The position numbers and the translations under genes were made by a program. The notes below the pieces were generated by a model. It was not told the origin of the DNA. It searched no databases and saw only the letters and a list, made by a program, of their open reading frames with translations. Positions 47,451 through 58,783 of a stretch of 58,783 nt of DNA are shown here, in pieces (position 1 is the first letter of the stretch; the number at the start of each line of letters is the position of its first letter). Location: positions 1 through 58,783 of the forward strand of contig NW_020312166.1 of NCBI RefSeq assembly GCF_002999335.1, written 5' to 3'. This DNA is from Cyclospora cayetanensis. Its lineage: Eukaryota > Apicomplexa > Conoidasida > Eucoccidiorida > Eimeriidae.

Positions 47451-49648
47451 CTAGTCCCCGTCATTCTCCCTAGCACGCCTTTCTGCTGATGCGCCGGCGG
47501 CGACAGAGCCTTTCTCTCGTCTTTTACGAGGTGCAGCGTCCTCTCCTGCTGTCACTGCCGTGGCCAGGGAGCGCCGCTGGGTAGATCCCCTGCCCGACAG
47601 CTCCTCCGCAGCACCGTCTCCTGCTTCTGCAGCTTCCTCTTTTAACGCTGCTGCCACAGAAGCAGGAGCAAGAGGCCCCGAGCCGCGGGCTAACACAGAG
47701 CCGCGTATGGCAACGCGATCTCCACTGTGCGATTTTGGAACCCTGCAGCAACGGAGGCAGGAACGCGAAACGCACAGGAGACCGTTGATACCATTCACGA
47801 CTCGGCCGCTGGTGTTGCGGCAGCTGCTGCGTGCGGAGACGGCGATCCTTACTCGATGATGTGGATGCGAACGAACGCCTTATCCTCGATACGGCGGCTC
47901 TTGTCCTTGTGGTGTACGTACGCCTTGCACTCCTGCAGCGCAACCAGGGTCTGACGGCACAGCGCCTAGAAATGATGGCACAGCACGCGGCAGCCGCAGC
48001 TGCTGCTGCAGCGTGCCCGCATGCATAGCTCTTCTTCCTGCTGCCTCCAGACGCACCTCTTGATAGTGGAATCTTGCCCCTAGATGCTCTCGGTGGACGA
48101 CGGCGGTAAAGTGACCAAGCCACAGCAGTCGCACAACTGCAGGACGCACCGTCTGGGCTAAACACGCTGCGAGACAACAAGGCGCCGTCAGACAAGATGC
48201 GAGTCTCCTGGATGTACTACACCACGTAGGAGCCCTTCTTGTCAGACCTTTTGCACACGCCTGCCACAACTTTCAGTGTCACATAGAGCTAGCAGCGCAG
48301 GCGGGGCCTCTGGGCTCGCGCTCCTGGTAAAACGCAGTGCGAGGAAACTAAAAGACGCTCAACGAACGCCACACACACCGACACAGTAAGCAGCCTCGGC
48401 GCCTCTATGGCCAAGGCGCCAGCACACCTGACGATAAGGCCAAACTCACTGATGAGGTCTCCCACTTTGGGAGTAAAGACGAGCGCTGTTGTCTCCACGG
48501 ACAGGAGAAGCGTCCCGTCATTGCTGTGCAGATCTGGCAACAAAAAGCCGAGGGCGGCTGCTCCCCCCTTACTGCCGCTCTTGCTGCTGCTGTGCTTGCT
48601 GACGTTGCTGTAGCTGCTAAGGGTTGCTGGTCGCGTCTCCGTGAAGGCTAGCCACACCCCGTCAAGTTCAGGCACGAATCTGCACACGCAACACGCTCCA
48701 CCAAGCCATGCGCATGTTTTGAAACAAACAAACACTTTCCGACCCCACCCCAACCCCCCGCACAGCTGTCTGCAAGCACACAAGTTACAACACCGCCACT
48801 GCTGTCGCAGCAGCCACGCCGACACCCCTGCTCTCCCTATCCTACTACGTGTGCTCTCCAACGGCCCTCACTTGAAAAGAAACCCCATAAGGTGTCTGTA
48901 CACTCCGAGGCGCGCGACCTGCCAGAAGCACGGCGGAAGTACGGCCGATCCTCTGCAGCAGCAAGTGCACACGAACAGCTTCAGCAAGCCACCATGAAGC
49001 AGCTGAAGAGACACGGCTGGCTCCCCGCCAAAAAATACGCAGAACAACCATCCCCACGTCTCTACAGGGCACTAAGCTACACCACTCCTGCCTCCACTTT
49101 ACCCCGAGACAGGCTCCTTCGACAGATATAGGAACCCTCCTTGCTTGTCTTCGCCCTTCTCCCTCCTCTCTACATGGTGCATGCACTTGGATCGCAATAG
49201 ACACACCTGTACAGCTGGCTAGACAGCAGCCCTGCCGCCCTGCACCTGCATGCAAGCGCTTACCGAATGCGTACTGCCTCGAAGCAAGCATTCCTTCGCA
49301 GACTCGCTTCTGCAGCCGGCTCCTTCGCTTCAGCGAGCAGCACCTCGCTGAGAGCAGCATGCGCAGTCTTGAGGCTGCCAAGGATTTCCTGCTGCAACAC
49401 TCCCTGAGCAGTGGCGGCACCCTCGGCTGCAGCAGCAGCTTTGCGGATGCTTCGGTAGCACAGCCGCAACTGCTTGAGCGCAGCAGAAGCCTCCACTGGC
49501 TGTCGAGAAAGCACTTCCCAAGGAACCTGAGCCATCGCCTCCCCACGAACTGCCTCTTCTTCTGCGCTTGCACCCCAATTGCCTCCCGCGTGTTGCGTAT
49601 ACACTTCGCCGCGCCAGGCCGTGAAATAGGGCTGTGTTTCCTTAGTTC
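47451..49648 (-). CDS. RNA polymerase I subunit A43-like protein (5' exon unresolved)
   Basis: Five phase-consistent exons: 49648-49264, 48679-48450, 48166-48057, 47965-47853 and 47742-47451. Joined, they read RIRFVPELDGVWLAFTETRP, a serine/alanine-rich insert, VETTALVFTPKVGDLITCLA, RLLWLGHFTAVVHREHLG, KSRRIEDKAFVRIHI and VAIRGSVLARG. This follows the A43/Rpb7-type pattern: rY.PeL.GVllAy, then lvF.PkvGd.l.G.v, the FnA.I segment and the closing l.i.GSL strand. A43 forms the stalk of Pol I, contacting initiation factor Rrn3 for rRNA transcription. The tail after GSVL is Ala/Glu-rich then basic (PRKRREKG), a likely nuclear signal. The N-terminal half is alanine-rich and unlike yeast A43. The first exon needs one more nucleotide upstream; a donor near 49739 would fit, but no ATG was placed. 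Confidence 0.65.
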
Positions 49649-49749
49649 CTGTGCGGAAGTTTGTGCTTCAAAAAAACAAGCCGTTTGAGGCTCTCTCTGC
49701 TGCACACTGCGGGATTTCGAGGGGCCTCCCCCACCTTCTTTCGCGCATG

Positions 49750-51500
49750 CGTTCTGCAGTATTCGCGTCGTCGTGCATGCGCCTCTCGACGTTCCTGCGT
49801 CAAATGATCGCTGAGGAGGAGCGTGACGAGTCGATCCTGTGCAGCGTAGGAGGAAGGAGGCTGAGGTGGCTCTTTCGTTGACGTCGATACTACGCCTTGC
49901 TTGGCGGCTGGCACACTGAGAAAGGGAGGCCAAATTCAGCTCGACAGAACGTGCCAAGGCGTTTTGCCGCCTATGGGCAGTGCAGAGGAGGGAGAGGGGG
50001 GAGGGCTCCTCAAACAATATGAAGGGCACGCGTGTAGGCTTTGCCGCCAGCAGCAGCTAACGATCCTCTCACGCCAGCGACACTGCAGCTTCCGCCTCCC
50101 CTTTCAAATTGCAGGGTCGCTGCTGCTTCTGCTGAGAGTGTTGCTGATGCCTGTCAAGAGGGAGCCTGAGATGCTGAGCATCGGGGAACGTTAGCCGTAT
50201 TCGAGCGCAGTGGCCACTTGGGCGGCTCAGCCGTGCAGTATTGCCGCTCGGCCTTTAAAGCGGCACACGACTAAATTAAAGGCTCAATGGAAAACGCTTC
50301 AACATGTGGGAAGGCAGGGAGGGAGGGCCTCATGGCTGTGGGGTTGAGTGAGTTTGTCCTTCGCCGTGGAGAGGGGGAGGGCGAGCATCGAAGGCAGTGC
50401 TCTATCTGAATTGCACTTCTACACTAAAACAAGAAAATCTTTTTTTGAGAAGATAGATATATTCACGGGCTAAATAGAGCGCGCATGCGCAGTTTGTGGG
50501 CTCCCGGACGGAACCTCGCTCTCTCTCAGGTGGCGTCAAGTATATTGAACGGAGTAGAAATACCGCTTCTGCATCCATTGTATGAACCAATACAAGTGGA
50601 AGATACGGCTATAGCGTTTGCATTCATTGTATGAACTAATAAAAGTGCCATAATCGGCCGTTTAGGCGATTTCCTCCTCGGTGAATAAAGAGTGAGGCCC
50701 ACGACTTGCATTGGCTAGAGCCGCGAAGTGCAGTGCACACACACACACATACACCGCACCGCTTGAAAGGCATTTGAAGGAATTCCGAAGCGGCGTGCTC
50801 GATGCGGGCGTTACGCAGGGAGAGGGGGGAAGAGGAAGCGGACCTCGTTTTGCCGCATTTCTAGCTGGTTGGCATCTGCATGGCAATCACATTACGCCTT
50901 CAAGCGGGCGACTGCTGCCGGTGCAGCAAGCCACTGCAATAGACCTGCACTCATTTTCAGAGGATGGAAAGAACGTCGCTTAGGATCTCGGTGAAGGCCT
51001 GTGAATTCGCGGCCGACACTACCGCAGCGGAGAAGCTGTCTAGACACGGCTTCCACGCCAACTACAAATCGCAGTTGTCAGCACTGGTGGGAAGGGATCC
51101 TGCAAGATCCGTTTGCACGTGCAAATGCTACCTTAAGGAGAATGAAAGGTTACTGCTGCTTTCGGATTTGCAATCCGAGGGCTGTATTATCCAGCCACGG
51201 GCAGTTCCTCCACAGCATCGAACTCTGCAGGGCGTTTGGCTTATCACCGTGATTCCCCCTGCTGCTGCTGCAGCTATTGCTATAACCCAGTGCGAGCACC
51301 GTGATGGCTAGATTTCTTGGCCTTCCAGCCAAAGCGTTGCCGGATGCAGCGCGAATGCTGCCTACATGTTACATCAGCTGCTTCCGTGCAGCAACTCCAA
51401 CCCGCTGCCACTGCCAACGCAGCAGTAGCTGAGTACCTGTCAGCTGCTGCTTGTGTTTAGACGCTACTTTTTCCGTTCCACTGTAAGCGCTAGTACCCCT
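49750..51500. other. Region with no firm gene call
   Basis: Probably includes the 5' exon and promoter of the A43-like gene near 49740-50030 (an open - strand frame there lacks an ATG). A + strand frame at 50964-51311 (115 codons, ATG start) has no motif or repeat and no splice context that I trust. AT-richer DNA with a (CA)n run is present at about 50735-50755. Confidence 0.3.
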
Positions 51501-51506
51501 AGCTCT

Positions 51507-51848
51507 CTAGGTGCTGCTCGAGCCGCCGCCTCGAGTGGAGGATAGGGTCCAACGCAGCAACTGCTCTTGTTGCTGCCATAGATAACGCCGCTTTAATCTA
51601 TAAATACGGGCTGTATCTACGGCAGCACTCGCCTCCCTTATTCGGGAAAGAACTTCTGGGCTCACCGTCAAGTGAGAGCCTCTAGTCAAAGCCACTCCCT
51701 CTGCTGCGCTTTCTTTTTGCGCGGCTGCATTCACGTAGCTCGCTGTGGCTGCCGCCTCCCTCCCCTGCAGCGATTTCGGCAGCCAGAACAGAAACTCATG
51801 CATGTGCAGCTGTAGACGCTGCATGCGCAGCCTCAATCCATGACGCAC
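51507..51848 (-). other. Open frame continuing in phase past the stop of the polyQ gene
   Basis: Directly after the TAA at 51851-51849 that ends the polyQ gene, the same frame stays open for 113 more codons. It contains ATGs and a protein-like Ala/Glu/Arg-rich composition, e.g. AAATASYVNAAAQKESAAEG and ASAAVDTARIYRLKRR. It could be a 3' UTR that happens to be open, a readthrough extension, or coding sequence cut off by a recent nonsense mutation or sequence error. No family recognised. Confidence 0.3.
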
Positions 51849-52588
51849 TTATGCCTTCTTGCTGATCACCTTGCGAACGCTAAGGGTCTCCTGGAAGCCA
51901 CCCAGACTCGCCAGCGCTCTCAGTGCAGACGGGGAGAGGCTTGACTGCTGCTGCTGCTGCTGTTGCTGCTGTTGCTGCTCTATAGCAGGCAGAAGCAACT
52001 CCCCCACTACGGCCCATAGAGTGTTGCTCAACGGTGTTCTAAGCCACGCGAGCTGAATCACAGGCGAAGGAGGAAAACGGAAAACAGGAAGATGGGTGCA
52101 AAAAGCGGGGGGAGAAGAGGAGCGTTCAAACCGGCAGCCTAAAGCTCCCTTCCCATTATTGCACCAAGCTCGCCGCACAAATGCACATCAACAAGCAGAC
52201 AGCAGCAGAACAACAAGACGCGAGGCATCCGTAGCAGAAATTAGCGTCGGGGGAGGGCAGCAGCTGCACATGTCATCACCTCGGTAAGTAAAGGCAGATG
52301 AGGACGCAAAAGGGGCAACAGCTGAGAATTCGTTGCAAGTGCGCCGATGCAACCAACAGCAACTGCAGTGGTATCGCTGACGCCCTCTCCTTCCTCATCG
52401 CTTTCATGCTCTTCGAGGCGTGCTGCTGCTGGCTGTGCTACTGCTGACGACACTCGCCGACAGACGCCTGCCACACCGCTGCCTACTCCAGTTGCTGCTG
52501 TCGCTACACTTGCTGCAGTGCTCCCCGAAGTCTCCGCTGCTGCAAGGCGCGGTGCAGCTGGATGCGGCTTCTGCTGCTGCCTGAATAC

Positions 52589-52625
<37 letters not shown>

Positions 52626-52801
52626 CCAGCTGTCAACAACTGTTGCTGCTGGTGCTGCAGCAGCAGCTGCTGCTGCTGCACTTGAGGAGGCATCAACCCC
52701 AGTTGCTGTTGCAGCTGAGGCTGCCAGGTTGCCGCAGTTGGCTGCGGGGAAGAATATGCCGCCTGAGGCTGCGGAAAGTGCTGCTGCAGAAGCCACGGTG
52801 C

Positions 52802-52850
<49 letters not shown>

Positions 52851-55800
52851 AGTCCTGCATGCTGCTGTTGCCGCTGCTCGGGAGGCTTGCCAGCAGCACT
52901 CAGGGTGGGAAAAGTAGGCCTTGCAGCACCTAGCTGCTGCGAATAATCAAAAGCAAGATGAGATCGTGGCTCCTCACTGTCTGGGGGTTGCTGCTGCTGC
53001 TCTAGCTGCTGCAAGTGTGGCTGCTGCCGCTGCTCTAGCTGCTGCAAGTGTGGCTGCTGCTGCTGCTCTAGCTGCTGCAAGTGTGGCTGCTGCTGCTGCT
53101 GCTGCTGTGGTTGCATCATGTGCTGCTGCTGCAGTCCTGCATGCTGCTGCTGCGGTTGCATCACGTGTTGCTGCTGCATCGGTGCGGCAGCGAAGGGAAG
53201 TGTTTGTGGCTGCAGCATGTGTTGTGGACCAAGAAGCTGCTGCTTAACATCATAGCCAACAAGTTGGGGGTATGGAGAGCTCCTTACAGTCCCTGGCTGC
53301 ATGTGCTGCTGCTGCTGCTGTTGTTGCAGCTGCTGCAAATGGTGTTGATGTTGCTGCTGCATATGGTGTTGGTGTTGCTGCTGCATATGGTGTTGATGTT
53401 GCTGCTGCATATGGTGTTGCTGCTGCTGTAAATGTTGCTGCTGCTGCAAATGTTGCTGTTGGAAGTGATGCGGCTGCAGATGCTGCTGTTGCTGCTGTTG
53501 TTGCACAGGCATTGCGGGCAGTGGCATCGTCTGCTGAGGCAACAAGCCGGGAGAAGACAGCGGCTGCTGCTGCTGCATTAGAGGCGTTTGATGCGACGCA
53601 GCATGCGGATGGGGGTGCTGCTGTTGCTGCTGCTGCTGCTGCTGCATCTCTTGCTGCTGCTGCTGCATCTCTTTCTGCTGCTGCTGATTCTCCTCCTCCT
53701 CTTGCAGAAGAAGCGTCTGCCTCATGGAGACATGCGACAGACTGGCGGCTGCAGGCAGCTGCAAAGGGACGTCGGCAGGTTGGCTTGGCTGTTGCTGCTG
53801 CTGCTGCTGCATCTCTTGCTGCTGCAGGTGCTGCTGCTGCTGTTGCTTGTGGGCGTGCAGATGCGGCTGCTGTGCGACGAGTGGGTCTAAGGCAGCAGCG
53901 GCAGCAGAACGAGGGCATTTAAGATCCTTGCGTGGCAGGAGGCGAGAGACGGTGTCTTCGAGCGCAGCAGCATCACTCGTTGCGGCTACAGCGGCGCCGC
54001 TGTCTATGAGCGTGGTAGCAGCAGCAGCAGCAATTGCATCCGCAGCGACGTGCTGCAGCTGCTCGTCGCGTTGCAGCAGCGCTGCAGGACTGGCTACGGC
54101 GAGTTGATGGTGCAGTGGCAGCTGGGGAGTTACAGCAGGACGTATTAAGCGGGAGTTCAAACTGCCGCGTTGAAGCCACGCTTCTGCTACTCCTGAAGTG
54201 GTCAGCGCCTCTCCCCCTCCCGCCTGCGAAGGCGCTGAGACGCTGCTGCTCTGCTGCGTGTTGCCGTTGTTGCTGAAGTCGTGGGGACTGTAGGTAGAGG
54301 CGGCAGCAGCAGCAGCAGCAGCAGCAGCGGCAGCTGATGCTGCTGTTGTCGGAGAAGCTGAGGAGGCACTTCCCCCGAAAAGAGGACCAATAGCTTCGGC
54401 AAGCTCCTCTTGAGCTGAGAGGCGTGCTGCTTCCATCTGCGTCAAAAGCAGCAAACATCACCAGCAACACCCGCGGGGAGAGAAGATGATGATGCATGCG
54501 CTAGTGAGAATGGGAGAACATGGCAGCTGAGTGAACGTAACAGTGGCAGTAAACAGCGGGCACCTCTCTGCAGTTTGCGCAGATATATATTTTTTGTAGA
54601 GCGCTTGCCGGGGAGCGCTTGCCGCAAGGCAGGAGCAGCAGTAGCAGTAGCAGTAGCAGCAGTAGCAGGAGTAGCAATAGCAGCCGCAGCAGTAGCAGGA
54701 AACATACCATGTTATGTCGAATGTATCTGAGGAGGGCTGACAAGAAGAGTTTTGCTGCTGCCTCTGCCGTGGCCGCTTTTGGCACTTCGGCGTGGAGCTT
54801 CTCTTCTTCGGCAGCGTTGTCTTGCGCTTCTTGTGTGCTGTCTGCGGCTTCAGCATGTGCCCTAACTAGCGCCTTCAGGCAAGAGAGCAGCAAGGTGGGA
54901 GGTGACGAGCAAGTTAAAAACAAGAAGGAGAGAACGGCTGCAGCAGCAGGAGCAAGCAAGCAAGCCAGCATGCACCGCACAGATCTCGAGAAGGAGAGAG
55001 GGAGTGGCTACAGGGGGGATACACGCCTCTCTCCTGCCGCGTCTTCCACACTCTCTTGACGCATTCGCGTCGCCACATGCGAAGCAGCAGAGGCTGGAGA
55101 GTGAAGGAACGCTTTGGGAACGGCTTCTCAGCTGGTACCGAGGCAGCGCCAACTGCGTCAGCAGCTTTCATTCACACCTCGAAGGAGAGGCTTCGGCAAC
55201 TTGAGGCGTGGCAACTCGACTTCCATTTGCAAGATGGCTGCTGCCACAGACAAGAAGACATCCATGTGGGGTGTGAGCACCTGAGTCGGCAGTTTGAAGC
55301 GCAGACAGAACAAATTGCAGAAAGGAGACATGCAAGCTCGCCACAGCCCACACGGAGAAGCTGGCGGCTTTGCTTGCTGCCGCACACACCTTCCAGCGTC
55401 TCCTTCTGCTCCTGCTGCTGCTCAACTAGCGCTGCTCAGGAAGGCAATCAACGTACCGACTGGCGGAAAAGAAGCAACTGCGCTGTGGTTTCAAATACAG
55501 CCTGCAAAAACTGCAAGCCTGAGCAGAGCAGAAGCAGCATCAATCGGCAGGAGAGGCGTTCAAAAAAAGGTCGGCCGTCTGACGGCTGTGCGATCCAAGA
55601 AAAAGCGAAAGTGTGTCGCAAAGCCTCGGGGAGGGAAGCAAGCCAACACAAGAGATGCAAGTCTGTGCGGTGAACAACGCAACTCGACGAAGGGCATAAT
55701 ACAGCCTTCTAGCTGCTTAAACTTTGTGCAAAGGAATTTCTTTTACCCTTAGCACTAAGCAAACACCTAGGCAGTCGAACTTCCGCTTCTGCCTGCAGTC

Positions 55801-58430
55801 CTCGTAAAAGACGTGCCAGAGAAGCAGCAGCCGCCAAGCCTATCCACGATTCTTCTGGCTGCTCTTGCTGCTCCTCCTGCGGCTTCTCATGCTTCTTCCG
55901 TTGTTGCTGTTGCTGGGCTTGCTGTTGTTCTTGCTGTTGGTGCTGTTGCTGCTGCTCTTCGCAGCCTATAAATGCACGGGGAGGAGCAGGGCAGACTGAT
56001 GACGATGGAGGTAACTGTACATGTATATATGCATACGCACACAACATACAACGCATATATATATATATGCAACACATATATATATACAACACATTATAAA
56101 TAAACAACACATATAGATATATATACAGCACACTATATATATACAACACACATATATATACAACATTATATATATACAACATTATGTATATACAACACAA
56201 ACATGTACAACACATATATACATACGCACACAACATACAACACACATATACATACAACACACATATATATACAACGCATATACATATATATATATGTATA
56301 CAACACACATATACAACACACACATGTGCAAAATTATATACATATATACAACGCATACATACATACAACGCATATATACATACAACATATATATTTATAT
56401 ATATACAACACACATACATACAACACACGCATGTACAACAAATATATATATACATATATACAACATATATATATATATATACAACACACCAAAAAGTACA
56501 GGCAGTACACTTTCATATGGAAGGCCATATTTTTTCCTAGCTTGCGCTGTGACTGCTGCGTTTGCCTCTGCCTCGACTGCGAGTTGACTGGAGGAGCAGC
56601 TCAGCTGAAGCTTGGAGGACGGACCAGGGAGACAAAGGCTGAGAAGGCTTTGGCTGCGTTTGTAGCCGTCACGAGAAAGGGTGCGAGAGCTTCTGCTTCT
56701 GTAGAGAGGTCAAGGAAGAGGAGCTGCTGCAGCAGCTGCTGCTGTTGTTGCCGTCGCGCGTCTGCGGTGAGAGCTGCAGCGGCGACAGCCTTTTGACCAG
56801 CAAGCACTCCAGCAGCAGCAGCAGCTGCTGCTGCTGCTGCTTCTTCTTCGGCAACGATTTGCCTGCCCGTAGCCGCTGCAAGCGGCTCTACCGCGGAGTC
56901 GAACAGCGGACTGAGCTGCTGCAGCAGACGCAGCAGGATGTACAGCTGCTTCTTGCTGGTGTCTGCATGGAGGCTGCAGGCAGCGAAAACTGCGGCGGCT
57001 CGTCGCATGAGGAGCAGCTGCATAGGCCTTGTAGCAGACTGCACGGCTTGCTGCAGTGTCTCTGCCAAGAGCTGCACGGAGTACTCTGTAGCCTTCGTGT
57101 TGGCTGCAGCAGCAGCATCCTCGGCAGTTGCTGCGGCTGCGGAGCCGTCACTGCTTGAGATCTGCCGCTTCGCGCCAGCGTGCAGCCGATCTGCTGCTGC
57201 TGCAGAGGCATCCGCAGGAATGGCTAGAGGCAGCAGTCCTTGCTGCTGCTGCTGTCGCTGCATGTGGACGACTACAAAGTCGGTGGCATCGGCTAGCAGC
57301 ACTGCAACGCACGAAGGAGGCGCTTGAAGCTGCTGCTGCAGCACAGCCGCTGCAACAGCGACTCCTGGAGAGGGCAGAGAAGGAGGAGCTGCGCAGTATC
57401 GCTGGCTCATCAAGGGCTGTTTTCTTTTCTGCGCAACTCCGGGGTATTTTGCAGCAGCGACACGCGGAAAGACTGGCGTAGAGGCTGGCTGCTGCTGCTG
57501 CTGCTGCTGCTCCTCCTGCTGCTGCTGCTGCATTTGCACTTGCGAAAGGGCCCCAGTGGCAGGCGGCTCCAGCGGCATGCCGAAGAGAAAATTTTGTGCT
57601 GGTGTTGGGGGATGCAAAACATGAGGCGCTGCGAGCGCTCGCGGAGTTCTCACCAGCAAGGCACGCGCATCGTCTGCGTCTGTTGGAATATTTTTTTCTC
57701 CTGCTTCTGCAGCCGCAGCCTCGTTCCAGTTTCTCGCAACTGCAGCCCCTTCTTCTTCTTCGAGCCGCCGCCTCTTTTGCAACGCTGCTGCTGCGGCAGC
57801 AGCATTCGCAACTCCCGTTCCCGCTCCTCCTGCACCTGCTGCAGACGCAGCACCCCTCTTCTTCTTCGAAAAAAGCGACTCCTCCTCCTCAGCCTGCTGC
57901 TGTTGCTGCTGCTGCAAGAACAAAGCCGAAGGCGAGACACCGAGCATTTTTTGCAGCTGCAGCAGCCGCCGCAGTTCGCACCGTGTGTCGTATTCGTTTA
58001 GTTCCTTCAGAGAGGAAGAAGAAAGCGCTGCCTCCTCACGAAGTCGCGCATGCTTCTCCTCAATAAGACCCTCTAAGAGCTCCGCTGCAGACTGCTGCAC
58101 GAAGGCTTTCGCAGCGGCAACAGCGTCCTCTTCCGACGCTGCCTCTCCTGCTGCTGCGGGAGCAGCAGAAGGCACTGCGGATGCAGCAGCTGCACGAGCA
58201 GACGCCGCTGCGGCACGAGCAGCTGCTGCACGGGTGACTCGCTCCGCCCTCAAAGCAGCGACAGCGACGCAGTCAATGGCAGACAGAAGCGCAGCGGCAG
58301 CTGCCTTGAGTGTCATACCCTCCTGCTGAAGCTTATGCTCCTTCAAAGGGCCTCCCCAGCAGTCAGGAAAGCTGCTGCTGCTGCTCCCGCCGAGACGTGC
58401 CGTCACAGAAGGACGAGGCGATGTCTCCAT
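51849..58430 (-). CDS. Large polyglutamine/polyalanine protein, at least seven exons, function unknown
   Basis: Traced - strand exons: 58430 to about 56610 (ATG start, METSPRPSVTARLGG, alanine-rich); 55965 to about 55772 (polyQ); about 55265-55178; 55152-55025; 54872-54708; 54436-52280 (719 codons, very Q-rich); and 52052-51849, ending VRKVISKKA. The last four junctions agree in phase. Non-repetitive parts look helical: HMDVFLSVAAAILQMEVELP, RSFTLQPLLLRMWRREC, AAKLFLSALLRYIRHN, then SQLLPLLRPHLPLLTE joined to LAWLRTPLSNTLWAVVGELL. These could be ARM/HEAT-type helices but I cannot name a family. Q runs reach about 15 residues, with Q-H and Q-P spacers. The gene may start upstream of 58430, since an acceptor-like cttccag precedes base 58488. 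Exon 1 to 3 boundaries are provisional. Confidence 0.6.
52595..53850. repeat. CTG/CAG trinucleotide arrays encoding polyQ
   Basis: Dense imperfect CTG runs on the + strand (CAG on the coding - strand), the longest uninterrupted being about 52801-52849. Interruptions are mostly TGT/GTG-type codons giving H and short degenerate tandem units of 36-39 bp around 52990-53110 and 53340-53420. All are in frame in the 719-codon exon. Confidence 0.9.
54619..54700. repeat. CAG/TAG-type trinucleotide repeat in intron
   Basis: Imperfect AGCAGT/AGC run in the intron between exons 54872-54708 and 54436-52280 of the polyQ gene. Unlike the exonic arrays it carries variants that would be stops on one strand, consistent with intronic status. 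Confidence 0.8.
56020..56490. repeat. Long TA/CA-rich tandem repeat in intron of the polyQ gene
   Basis: Alternating (TA)n and ACAACACA units over about 470 bp between polyQ exon 2 (from 55965) and exon 1. Open frames here on both strands are products of the alternating dinucleotide pattern and are not genes. Confidence 0.9.
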
Positions 58431-58568
58431 GGGAGCTTCAGGTCGTCTGAAAACACGACCTTGACGCGTCAGCGCTCCTCCTCCAGCCTGGAAGCACAAA
58501 AAAACTCGCAGAATTCTTTTACCCCACAGATTGCATGAGACGCATGTTCGCTTCGCATGCACTTGGCG

Positions 58569-58783
<215 letters not shown>

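Noticed and set aside
47524..48195. 223-codon - strand frame overlapping the A43-like gene
   Set aside because: It runs through introns of the phase-consistent A43-like model and has only low-complexity A/R/S content.
52347..53922. Open frames on the + strand rich in L, C or A opposite the polyQ exon
   Set aside because: CTG/TGC/GCT readings of the same trinucleotide array; the - strand reading has flanking splice sites and phase-consistent neighbours.
56030..56796. Long open frames of Y, I, C, H and T on both strands in the TA/CA repeat
   Set aside because: They arise from the alternating dinucleotide repeat, lie in an intron of the polyQ gene and have no stable frame or motif.

Overview
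The window looks like nuclear DNA of a coccidian apicomplexan, most probably an Eimeria species. Three things point there: long in-frame CAG/CTG runs that encode polyglutamine, polyalanine and polyserine inside otherwise normal multi-exon genes; alternation of repeat-rich coding blocks with a long repeat-poor, gene-poor block; and a gene fusing a P4-ATPase-like module to a two-domain guanylate cyclase, an architecture known from alveolates. A decayed Ty3/gypsy retroelement fits the same genus. Species cannot be set from sequence alone. All gene models are read by eye from splice sites (GT..AG), phase agreement and protein-family motifs.

Layout. 1-4010: decayed Ty3/gypsy retrotransposon, + strand, cut by the window edge. 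4010-5840: no convincing gene. 5845-7900: + strand class I methyltransferase gene, DOT1-like in its motif I region, followed by a degenerate second copy of its SAM-binding exon at 8074-8316. 8609-12747: + strand glutamine-rich coiled-coil protein of about three exons. 12748-13666: intergenic DNA with a 25-bp tandem repeat. 13667-17291: - strand Sec14/CRAL-TRIO lipid-transfer gene in nine exons, convergent with the previous gene. 17300-26980: repeat-poor, mostly non-coding block holding two broken secreted-protein-like genes. 27395-44806: - strand P4-ATPase-like/guanylate cyclase fusion, more than 17 kb. 44807-47450: intergenic. 47451-49648 and beyond: - strand RNA polymerase I subunit A43-like gene. 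49750-51500: nothing firm. 51849-58430: - strand polyQ/polyA protein in at least seven exons. 58569-58783: (GA)n to the window end.

Functionally the four - strand genes are independent housekeeping or signalling genes, with no operon logic. The cyclase makes cGMP, which in apicomplexans drives protein kinase G signalling for egress, motility and microneme secretion. Its ATPase-like half keeps the flippase fold but has substitutions in every catalytic motif I could locate. The Sec14 protein would act in phosphoinositide/lipid exchange, the methyltransferase on protein or chromatin, and the A43-like protein in rRNA transcription. The most interesting structures are the degenerate flippase motifs, the duplicated methyltransferase exon, a 70-bp near-perfect palindrome inside a coding exon, and frameshifted secreted-protein genes in the gene-poor block.
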